From: JARRKC01 sp037388505
GTDB taxonomy: Bacteria > Acidobacteriota > UBA6911 > RPQK01 > JAPXNP01
Assembly (NCBI GenBank): GCA_037388505.1
Contig: JARRKC010000055.1
Span: forward strand, 1-64,000
Reading direction: 5' to 3'
Length of the DNA stretch: 64,000 nucleotides
The position numbers were made by a program, and so were the translations under genes. How positions within the stretch are numbered: position 1 is the stretch's first letter; every line of letters begins with the position of its first letter. The notes under the pieces were generated by a model. That model was not told the origin of the DNA, did not search any database, and saw only the letters and a program-made list of their open reading frames with translations. This document shows positions 57,185-64,000 of this stretch, piece after piece.

Positions 57185-59660
57185 CCCTTCGAGCTGAATC
57201 GCGGCCGTCGAAGGCCCAGTGCTCGACGTCGCTGAAATCCCGCGCATAATGGAACGCTAGATTCTCCTTGAGATAGTCAGGCAGTTCCTCGACATCCTTG
57301 CGGTTGCCCGACGGAAGAATCAGCGTCGTGAGACCGGCACGGCGAGCCGCGATGACTTTCTCCTTGACACCTCCGATGGGCAGAACCCTTCCTGTCAGCG
57401 TCAACTCGCCGGTCATGCCGAGATCCTTCTTCACCGCCCGTTCCGTTACCAGCGAAACCAGTGCCGTGGCCATCGTGATTCCGGCCGATGGGCCGTCTTT
57501 CGGCGTGGCCCCGGCAGGCACGTGGAGATGGATGAAATGCTCATCGAAGAAATCGGATTTTACCCCATAGTCCGGCAGGTGAGCCATGATGTAGGAATAG
57601 GCGATCTCGGAGCTCTCGATCATGACATTCCCGAGCTGGCCGGTTTGCTTGAATCCTTTGCGCTTGCTGGAGATCGAGGTCGCCTCAATCTGCAGCGTGG
57701 CTCCCCCGAGACTGGTCCAGGCCAGCCCGGTGACCACCCCGGGTCGTGCTTCGAGCAGCTCCTCATCGGTAAAGATCGGTTTTCCCAGAAAGCGATCGAG
57801 GTCCTGTTTGCCGACGGTCACGGTCGTCTGCTCGCCTTCGGCGATCTCCAACGCGGCTTTGCGCATCACCTTGCGGATCATCTTCTCGAGTCCCCGCACG
57901 CCTGCTTCGCGGGCCCAGCCTTCAATCATGGCCGTCAAAGCCGGCTTTCGAATGACCACCTGCTTGGCTCCCAGCCCGTGGTAGGCGAGGGCCTTCGGGA
58001 TCAGAAAGCGGCGGGCGATTTCGATCTTCTCTTCGCGAATGTAGCCGGACAAGCGGATCACTTCCATCCGGTCGAGCAGGGGAGCGGGAATCGTATCCAG
58101 CTGGTTCGCAGTCGTCACGAAGAGGACGTTGGACAAGTCGAACGGGACATCGAGATAGTGATCCCGAAACGACGTATTCTGTTCCGGATCGAGGACCTCC
58201 AGCAGCGCCGAGGCGGGGTCGCCACGAAAGGATGCTCCGATCTTGTCGATCTCGTCCAGCATGATGACCGGATTCGACGTGCCGGCGGTCTTCATGGCCT
58301 GGATGAACTTGCCCGGCATGGCGCCGATGTAAGTGCGGCGATGTCCCTTGATTTCCGCTTCGTCCCTCATTCCTCCCAGCGAGAAGCGATAGAACTTCCG
58401 GCCCAGAGCGGTCGCTATGCTCTTGCCCACCGAGGTCTTGCCGACCCCCGGAGGTCCGACCAGACAGAGAATCGAGCCGGCGATATCTCCCTTCATCTTC
58501 CCGACGGCGATGAATTCCAGAATGCGCTCTTTGACGTCCTCCAGCCCGTAGTGATCGTGATCGAGCACCTTGCGGGCTCGCTTCAACCCGTAACGATCCC
58601 GGCTGTACCTCCCCCATGGCAGGATGGTGAGCCAGTCGAGATAGGTCCGGCTGACCGTATACTCCGGCGAACTGGCATCGAGAATCTTCAGTTTCTCCAG
58701 TTCTTCTTCAACCGCCTGCTTGGCCTCTCCGGTGAGCGTCAACTGCTCGATCCGCTCCTGGAACTTCTCGATCTCCGTGGTCTTTCCGTCTTTCTCGAGA
58801 CCCAGTTCCTGCTTGATGGCTCGAAGTTGCTCTTTGAGGAAGAACTCCCGCTGCTGCTTGGACATCTTCTCCTCGATCTGCCGCGTGATCTTCTGCTGGA
58901 TCTTCGACAGTTCGACTTCCTTGCGCAGCAGCAGGAGAGTCTTGTCGATACGGCGGCGGACGTCGAATTCCGCCAGAATCTCCTGCAGCTCTTCTCCGTC
59001 CGCCGAGGTCAGGTTGGCGGCGAAATCGGCCAACTGCCCCGGGTCGTCGAGTGAGGAGCGGCTGAGAAACATTCGAATGGCTTCGGATTGGAGCGGACTG
59101 AGCTGCATCAGGTCTTTCAAAGCGGAGATAATCGCCATCGCATAAGCTTTCAACTCCGGATTCAAGGAAAGCTCCGTGGCGTGGTGATAGTCGACCCTTG
59201 CCAGAACCCGATCCTCAACCTTCCGAACCTCGAGGATCCGAAAACGTTCGAGGGCACCGATCAAGACCGTTAGAGTCCCGTCCTCCTGTCGGACGGCCTT
59301 CAGGATTTTGGCGGCGACACCCACTTTGTGGAGGTTCTCCGGCGAGTCAGGTTCGTCCAGATTCTTGACGAGCACGAGTCCGAGGGTTCGGTGTGCTGTC
59401 TCGATCGTCCACTCGACGGTGCTGACATGGTCCTCCAGGATCTGAACGGGCATAGTGATCCCGGGGAAGAACGGCCGCGGCCTGACCGGGAGCACGCCAA
59501 TCGTCTCCGGCATGACCTCTCCTGCCAGGACCAGCCCCTGACGGTCCGAGCTTTCGGAGGGGGAAGTCTCAGCAGGCTCGGGCTCGATCGTAGTTGTTGT
59601 CGCCGTCTGTTCATTCGGTTCGTTGTTCTTCATATCGTCCAATCGGCCTTCTTGGTTCAT
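57177..59660 (-). CDS. lon: ATP-dependent Lon protease
   Basis: An 827-residue cytoplasmic AAA+ protease that degrades damaged and regulatory proteins. After a Thr/Glu-rich N-terminal extension comes the LON substrate domain (IGVLPVRPRPFFPGITMPVQI). The AAA module has Walker A GPPGVGKTS and IMLDEIDKIG, and the proteolytic domain has the catalytic Ser725 in KDGPSAGITMATAL with the partner Lys near 768 (VKEKVIAARRAGL). Length is normal. No CIRCE element is visible upstream, so heat-shock control by HrcA is not shown. The start could also be an ATG at 59633 (MKNNEPN). Confidence 0.95.
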   Translation of the reverse strand: MNQEGRLDDMKNNEPNEQTATTTTIEPEPAETSPSESSDRQGLVLAGEVMPETIGVLPVRPRPFFPGITMPVQILEDHVSTVEWTIETAHRTLGLVLVKNLDEPDSPENLHKVGVAAKILKAVRQEDGTLTVLIGALERFRILEVRKVEDRVLARVDYHHATELSLNPELKAYAMAIISALKDLMQLSPLQSEAIRMFLSRSSLDDPGQLADFAANLTSADGEELQEILAEFDVRRRIDKTLLLLRKEVELSKIQQKITRQIEEKMSKQQREFFLKEQLRAIKQELGLEKDGKTTEIEKFQERIEQLTLTGEAKQAVEEELEKLKILDASSPEYTVSRTYLDWLTILPWGRYSRDRYGLKRARKVLDHDHYGLEDVKERILEFIAVGKMKGDIAGSILCLVGPPGVGKTSVGKSIATALGRKFYRFSLGGMRDEAEIKGHRRTYIGAMPGKFIQAMKTAGTSNPVIMLDEIDKIGASFRGDPASALLEVLDPEQNTSFRDHYLDVPFDLSNVLFVTTANQLDTIPAPLLDRMEVIRLSGYIREEKIEIARRFLIPKALAYHGLGAKQVVIRKPALTAMIEGWAREAGVRGLEKMIRKVMRKAALEIAEGEQTTVTVGKQDLDRFLGKPIFTDEELLEARPGVVTGLAWTSLGGATLQIEATSISSKRKGFKQTGQLGNVMIESSEIAYSYIMAHLPDYGVKSDFFDEHFIHLHVPAGATPKDGPSAGITMATALVSLVTERAVKKDLGMTGELTLTGRVLPIGGVKEKVIAARRAGLTTLILPSGNRKDVEELPDYLKENLAFHYARDFSDVEHWAFDGRDSARRVK

Positions 59661-59805
59661 TCGTCGGGTCCCGGCGCTTCGACTCCGTCCGTCCGGCGCC
59701 GGTTCCGCGCGACTGGTCTGTCTTCATTGACGTTTCATAGCTACTCTATCCCATAAGATCGAAAGCCTTCAGCGTCAACTGCATGGCGCGTTTTCCGGCA
59801 CTCTG

Positions 59806-59834
59806 CGGACAACAGGGTATGTCCCCTATATAAT
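59806..59834 (+). promoter_or_regulatory. Candidate sigma-70-type promoter for the isocitrate dehydrogenase gene
   Basis: TATAAT at 59829-59834 with CGGACA at 59806-59811 and a 17-bp spacer (the -35 matches four of six). The leader of about 100 bp to the ATG at 59939 contains a stem-loop with arms at 59852-59862 and 59883-59892 (one bulge). Confidence 0.4.
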
Positions 59835-59938
59835 GACTCCGGCCGGTATGCGGTTGCCCCGGTCAGGTCTGAGACACGCCAGCCGGGCAACCTGGTCGCC
59901 TCTCTTATGACTTCAGATCCGAACCTGCGGGGGGAACT

Positions 59939-60970
59939 ATGGACAGTTACGATGTCGTGCTGGTACCGGGCGATGGAATTGGACCGGAAATCACACATGC
60001 CGTACAAAGAGTCTTCGAGGCTGTGGGCGCTCCCGTACGCTGGATCGAGCACCACGCAGGCTTGGCCGCTTTGGCCGAAGGTGAAGCCGTGTTGCCGGAG
60101 ACGACCCTCGAAGCGATTCGCCAACACCGAGTGGCCCTCAAGGGACCCTGCACGACACCGGTCGGAAAGGGCTTCAACTCGGTCAACGTTCAGCTGCGCA
60201 AGAAGCTGGACCTCTATGCGGCGGTTCGCCCGGTGCGCAGCCTTCCCGGGATCGAGACCCGCTTCACCGATCTCGACCTGATCATCATTCGGGAGAACAC
60301 CGAAGGTCTGTACAGCGGTGTGGAGAATGAAGTCACCCCCGGTGTGGTCATGAGCATGAAGGTGGCGACCGAGCACGCCTGTCGACGCATCTCCCATTGG
60401 GCGTTTCGATACGCCACTCAGCGCCGCCGCCGCCGCATCAGCGTATTCCACAAGGCCAATATCATGAAGATGACCGACGGGTTGTTCATCCGCTGTGCAC
60501 AGGAGGTACATCGAGTCGACTATCCGAACATCGAATACGAGGAGGTCATCATCGATGCCGGCGCCATGAAGCTCGTGCAGAATCCGGCGCAGTTCGACAT
60601 TCTCCTCCTGGAGAACCTATACGGCGACGTAGTGAGCGACCTGTGTGCGGGGCTCGTCGGGGGTCTGGGCGTCGTTCCCGGAGCGAACATTGGAGATCGA
60701 GAGGCCGTCTTCGAAGCCGTCCACGGCTCGGCTCCGGACATCGCGGGCAAGGGAATCGCCAATCCTCTGGCCCTCCTGATGTCCGCCGTGATGATGCTCA
60801 ACCACCTCTCGGATCGAGAAGAGGACCTGGAACTCCGAAAGCTGGGCGAAGGCATCAAGTCGGCCTACAACCAGGCACTGGCCGACGGCCAGAAGACCCG
60901 AGACCTGGGTGGCGAGTTGGGTACCGAAGGGTTCGCCGACGCAGTCATCGACCGCCTCCCTCCGGCGTGA
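59939..60970 (+). CDS. NAD-type isocitrate dehydrogenase (IDH/IMDH superfamily)
   Basis: A 343-residue decarboxylating dehydrogenase of the TCA cycle. The opening DVVLVPGDGIGPEITHAVQ, the substrate loop IIRENTEGLYSGVENEV (Asn-Thr-Glu pattern of isocitrate enzymes rather than the isopropylmalate VRELTGG), and VFEAVHGSAPDIAGKGIANP place it among the homoisocitrate/isocitrate NAD-dependent enzymes. Length (343) fits short NAD-IDH. Shine-Dalgarno GGGGGG precedes the ATG. Substrate is best called isocitrate; homoisocitrate or tartrate cannot be fully ruled out. It is divergent from lon, and an 89-bp tandem repeat fills the space behind it. Confidence 0.85.
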   Translation: MDSYDVVLVPGDGIGPEITHAVQRVFEAVGAPVRWIEHHAGLAALAEGEAVLPETTLEAIRQHRVALKGPCTTPVGKGFNSVNVQLRKKLDLYAAVRPVRSLPGIETRFTDLDLIIIRENTEGLYSGVENEVTPGVVMSMKVATEHACRRISHWAFRYATQRRRRRISVFHKANIMKMTDGLFIRCAQEVHRVDYPNIEYEEVIIDAGAMKLVQNPAQFDILLLENLYGDVVSDLCAGLVGGLGVVPGANIGDREAVFEAVHGSAPDIAGKGIANPLALLMSAVMMLNHLSDREEDLELRKLGEGIKSAYNQALADGQKTRDLGGELGTEGFADAVIDRLPPA

Positions 60971-60977
60971 GCCAGCC

Positions 60978-61320
60978 AATCCCGCCGATCCCGCGAACCA
61001 AACCTGAGTTTCCCATTCGCGAGATTCGAAAGATTGGCTGGCAAGAACCAGGCAGTCTGGCCAGCGAATCCCGCCGATCCCGCGAACTAAACCTGAGTTT
61101 CCCATTCACGAGATTCGAAGGATTGGCTGGCAAGAACCAGGCAGTCTGGCCAGCGAATCCCGCCGATCCCGCGAATCAAACCTTAGTTTCCCATTCGCGA
61201 GATTCGAAGGATTGGCTGGCAAGAACCAGGCAGTCTGGCCAGCGAATCCCGCTCATCCCGCGAATCAAACCTGAGTTTCCCATTCGCTGGATTCGAAAGA
61301 TTCGCTGGCGAACACTGGCC
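60978..61320. repeat. 89-bp tandem repeat, four units
   Basis: Copies begin at 60978, 61067, 61156 and 61245, exactly 89 bp apart, the last incomplete. Each has an AATCCCGCC(G)ATCCCGCGAA start, a TTCCCATTCGC core and a GGCTGGCAAGAACCAGGCAGT-like end that can pair partly with itself. It fills the convergent space between isocitrate dehydrogenase and M16 genes. No ORF makes sense of it. Confidence 0.85.
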
Positions 61321-61335
61321 ATCCCACGGGATTCG

Positions 61336-62856
61336 CTATTCGAAGACCTCCCCGATCTTCATGATCTGGACATCCCCGGCCTTGACCGGCAGGGGGAAGG
61401 CCTGGATGATCTTGTCTTCATCGAGGATGGATGCCGGCTTCTGAGTCGGATAGCTGATCGGCGTATCTTCGCCGCTGACCAGCTTCTTCTTCAGGCTCTG
61501 GGCGTCCTGGGTGATGAAGACCAGCCACATGTCGGAGTACTCGAGGTACTTGCTGATCGCTTTGTTCACATCCTCGAGAGTCGTGGCCTGGAGTTCCGGT
61601 CGAATCTTCGCCAGATACCCAGGGTCGCCGATTCCGTAGAAGTCGTCGTCGATTCGATAGCCGAGGCGGCGGCTCAGGGTAGAGCCGTAGTTGACCGTAT
61701 AGTTCCACAGGAAGTTCTTGGTGACGTTGAAGTCGTTCTCCGTCATGCCGCGATCGACCAGCCTCTTCAGTTCCCGGAGGGCGGCGCGCGTGGCGAACAG
61801 AGCCCGGTCGTGCATGTCCCCTTCCTTCTGCATCGAAATCGGCCGAATCCAGATCTGGAAGATTTGCTGGCGGCGACTGACGTTGGTGGGCGGCATGCTG
61901 CGCCGGTGGCCCATCGGAAAGGCCTCGATGTAGGAGTAGTCGCCGTAGTTCATGCCGCGGGTTTCCCGGATCACCTGGTAGAGGTGACTCGACGAGTTCC
62001 GATGCTCTCCCAGCCATGAATTGGCCAGCATGAGCGGATAGAAGTCCTCGTCGGAGCGCAGTACGGAAATCGGAAAGCCGAAGCTGATGGCCGTAGCCTT
62101 CGTGTTCTTCTCCACGATCAAGACGTGCAGTCCGCGTATCTTTTGCGGCTCCGGCTTCGCCGGCGTCTTCAGAGCCGACTCGGGAAGGGAAGCGAAGTCC
62201 TGATCGACGCGGGCGGGAAAGTCAGCCGGATAACCCCCGCCAATACCGAGGACGATGCGGTTGGAGGCGTAGTGCTTCTTGTAGAAGTCCTTGACGTCGT
62301 CCAGCGTGATGTTCTCGACCGAGTGGACGTAACCCTCCTCGGGATGGGCGTAGGGAGTGCCCTGGAAGATCTTCCAGGAGAGGAGTTCCTTGCCGAGTTC
62401 CTCATCGCTCGAGAACCGGCGCGTCCTCCGGACAAAGTTCAACCGCTCCGATTTGACCCGGTTGAAGTCGGCTTCCCGGAATCCGGGGGTGAGCAGGGCA
62501 TTGCGAAGGAGTGCGTAGAAGGCTTCCAGATTGTCTTTGTGAACATCGCCTGAGAAGACGGTCATCTCCTTGTCGACGGAGGCGCCGTAGCTCGCGGCCA
62601 AAGGATAAAGCTTGGCCAGGATCTGCTCGTAGGAGTCCTGGGTCGTTCCGCTCTCGGCCAGCAGTTGTGCGGTCAGGGAGGCCAGGCCTTCCTTGCCCGC
62701 GGGATCGTCCTGCGAGCCGGCCCGGATCCAGATCTTGAAAGCGATGAAGGGGGATCCCGTTTCGGGGAGGGTGATCGTCCGGACGGTTCCCGCCAGGGCG
62801 ATCCCCGGAACGCAGCAAAGGAGAGTCAACAGTACGGTTAGAGTCGCTTTCATCAC
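61336..62856 (-). CDS. M16-family peptidase homologue without zinc motif (probable partner subunit)
   Basis: A 506-residue exported protein (signal MKATLTVLLTLLCCVPGIALA). It has the M16 fold: FIAFKIWIRAGSQDDPAGKEGLASLTAQLL in place of the active subunit's H-x-x-E-H helix, so the catalytic residues are missing. DVHKDNLEAFYALLRNAL, the mid-domain YKKHYASNRIVLGIGGGYP and a C-terminal M16 repeat are present. In two-subunit M16 proteases one member lacks the motif and helps shape the chamber. It overlaps the active subunit's gene by 4 bp (ATGA), so the two are made together. Confidence 0.88.
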   Translation of the reverse strand: MMKATLTVLLTLLCCVPGIALAGTVRTITLPETGSPFIAFKIWIRAGSQDDPAGKEGLASLTAQLLAESGTTQDSYEQILAKLYPLAASYGASVDKEMTVFSGDVHKDNLEAFYALLRNALLTPGFREADFNRVKSERLNFVRRTRRFSSDEELGKELLSWKIFQGTPYAHPEEGYVHSVENITLDDVKDFYKKHYASNRIVLGIGGGYPADFPARVDQDFASLPESALKTPAKPEPQKIRGLHVLIVEKNTKATAISFGFPISVLRSDEDFYPLMLANSWLGEHRNSSSHLYQVIRETRGMNYGDYSYIEAFPMGHRRSMPPTNVSRRQQIFQIWIRPISMQKEGDMHDRALFATRAALRELKRLVDRGMTENDFNVTKNFLWNYTVNYGSTLSRRLGYRIDDDFYGIGDPGYLAKIRPELQATTLEDVNKAISKYLEYSDMWLVFITQDAQSLKKKLVSGEDTPISYPTQKPASILDEDKIIQAFPLPVKAGDVQIMKIGEVFE

Positions 62857-64000
62857 CGGCCCTCCTGTTTCGACGTGAGGATGACGATGGTTCTGTGGTT
62901 GGGGACGAGGTACCGGTCGGCAGCCGCCTTGACGTCCTGCGGCGTCACCGACTCCAGGGTAGCGTAGTAGTCGTTGACCGCTTCGATGCCTCCCGTGGGA
63001 ACCACGATGCCGACGAGCGAGAAGGCGATACCCTGCGCTGTCTCCAGGTTCATTAGGAATCCGTAGCGGAGTGCCTTCTTCGTATCTTCCAGCTTCTGCT
63101 CGTCACAGAGTTGCTCGCGGTACAGCGCGGCGGTCTTCTCGACTTCGTCCTGGACGTACTGAAGATCTTTCGGATTGGGCACCATCGAGGTCACCGCCAG
63201 GAGACCGGGATCGCGCTGCAGGTCGAAGTCGGCCGACATGTTCTGCACCTTTTGTTCGTTGAGGACGAGCTTGCGGTAGATCGCGGAGTTCTCCCCGAAG
63301 GCGAGCTCTCCCAGCAGCTGGGAGGCCACGGCCTCGCGGTCGGTCGCGCTCCAGGCCGGGCCCTTGTAGTTGATCGAGAGCATGGGCAGGCTGCTGCCGG
63401 GAAACTCGACCGAGGCCTCGCGCGGGGCGGTCTGCTCGGGTTCCGGCTGGATCGTGGGGGCCACATACCCGGGTTTCCAGGATGCATAGTATTTGCGGAC
63501 GAGCTGCTCGGCCCGATTCTCATCGAAATCGCCGACCAACAGGAGTACGCAGTTCTCCGGCCGGTAGTAGTGCTGGAAGAATTTCCGGCTGTATTCATAG
63601 CCTTCCGGCATGGCTCGGACGTCGGCTTCCAAGCCGATCGTCAGGTGCTTGTAAGTATGCCGATCGAAGGCCGTGTCGTGGACCTTCTCCTCGAGGTAGA
63701 GGTAGGGATTGGCGCGTCCCTGATTGAACTCGCCGAGAATGGCTCCGGCCTCAATGCGGAAATCGGGTTCCGAGTAATCGAGGTTCATGAATCGGTCCGA
63801 CTCGATGTCCATCAGCTTCTCGAGGGAATCGGAGGACGCGACGCTGTAGAAGACCGTCATGTCATTGCTGGTGAAGGCGTTGTTGTCGGCGCCGATGCTG
63901 GTGAGCACGGTGTCGTAGTGGGGATACTTCTTCGTGCCGCGGAACATCATGTGTTCGAAGAAATGGGCGTAGCCGGTCCGGCCGGGCTCCCACTCCTCCC
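62853..64000 (-). CDS. M16-family zinc metallopeptidase, active subunit (5' end outside window)
   Basis: The reading frame continues past the window edge. The zinc helix HFFEH is encoded at 63951-63965, just upstream of an internal ATG at 63950 that should not be taken as the start. Downstream is the Glu-containing metal helix region (DFRIEAGAILGEFNQGRANPYLYLEEKVHDTAFD), then VLLLVGDFDENRAEQLVRKYYASW, typical of pitrilysin or MPP-type enzymes. The C-terminus is complete. The protein should be periplasmic or outer-membrane bound, but the signal peptide is outside the window. It forms an operon with the inactive partner. Confidence 0.9.
   Translation of the reverse strand, partial: EEWEPGRTGYAHFFEHMMFRGTKKYPHYDTVLTSIGADNNAFTSNDMTVFYSVASSDSLEKLMDIESDRFMNLDYSEPDFRIEAGAILGEFNQGRANPYLYLEEKVHDTAFDRHTYKHLTIGLEADVRAMPEGYEYSRKFFQHYYRPENCVLLLVGDFDENRAEQLVRKYYASWKPGYVAPTIQPEPEQTAPREASVEFPGSSLPMLSINYKGPAWSATDREAVASQLLGELAFGENSAIYRKLVLNEQKVQNMSADFDLQRDPGLLAVTSMVPNPKDLQYVQDEVEKTAALYREQLCDEQKLEDTKKALRYGFLMNLETAQGIAFSLVGIVVPTGGIEAVNDYYATLESVTPQDVKAAADRYLVPNHRTIVILTSKQEGR

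Noticed and set aside
59661..59938. CIRCE/HrcA operator upstream of lon
   Set aside because: No TTAGCACTC-type inverted repeat is present between lon and the divergent gene.
60978..61320. CRISPR array or coding repeat protein
   Set aside because: The whole 89-bp unit is repeated with no variable spacers, and 89 is not a multiple of three, so no repeat protein can be encoded.
60397..62019. 540-codon plus-strand frame spanning the isocitrate dehydrogenase end, the 89-bp repeat and the M16 gene
   Set aside because: It is open only because the repeat period and codon bias lack stops in that frame. Both flanking genes are secure in other frames.

Overview
The window is about 64 kb of GC-rich bacterial chromosome with no rRNA, tRNA, CRISPR array or prophage that I can recognise. 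Gene content points to Acidobacteriota or a close relative: a GWxTD-domain protein, an Oar-like TonB-dependent receptor with an N-terminal carboxypeptidase-regulatory domain, twin-arginine Gfo/Idh oxidoreductase and amidase, a DUF1080-type protein, an uxaC-uxaE pair, a DUF47-PiT pair and a REP-associated transposase. This placement is inferred from gene families, not from a marker gene.

Layout. 1-5.9 kb: TonB-like C-terminus, DAHP synthase and phosphoglycerate mutase (minus), then Mrp ATPase, isopropylmalate dehydrogenase and an NTF2-like protein (plus). 5.8-12.0 kb: a translationally coupled minus-strand glycan operon (methyltransferase, GT2-GT4 fusion glycosyltransferase, then an internally repeated Rossmann-like protein broken by a 31-bp tandem duplication). 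12.2-16.0 kb: small secreted protein plus secreted matrixin-like protease. 16.3-18.2 kb: PD-(D/E)XK-like small protein, hpt, a two-TM protein and an S4 RNA-binding protein. 18.3-21.2 kb: GWxTD protein and Gfo/Idh oxidoreductase. 21.2-22.6 kb: a RAYT gene between two arrays of GTAG-tagged REP hairpins with an exact 79-bp period. 22.6-27.4 kb: aldo/keto reductase and TonB-dependent receptor. 27.4-28.4 kb: a 961-bp non-coding gap with GC-rich hairpins. 28.4-34.8 kb: cation/proton antiporter, amidase and a GH20 hexosaminidase lipoprotein. 34.8-41.0 kb: apparent IS21-like end relics, a 5'-shortened DUF1080 protein, cupin, REC-SpoIIE phosphatase, DUF47-PiT phosphate uptake and an M29 aminopeptidase. 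41.2-44.9 kb: FecR/DUF6600 protein, a secreted protein and a small coiled-coil protein. 45.0-51.8 kb: radical SAM/SPASM-like protein, uxaE-uxaC, a PA0069-type radical SAM protein and a Memo-AMMECR1 fusion. 52.0-64.0 kb: DUF5060 lipoprotein, RNase II/R-family enzyme, GxxExxY protein, Lon, NAD-type isocitrate dehydrogenase and an M16 peptidase pair that runs off the right end.

The intergenic space is unusually rich in repeats. I distinguish REP/BIME-like 79-bp arrays, a CACGACGGGG-type family at 51.9 and 56.5 kb, an 89-bp tandem repeat at 61 kb, inverted elements of GTTCCGAGTTTCG and GCGCAAAG type around 17.2-17.8 kb, and a CATATGTCCTAT motif. The most striking items are the RAYT/REP locus, the repeated glycan-locus protein with its frameshifting duplication, and the IS21-like relic that appears to replace the 5' end of the DUF1080 gene.
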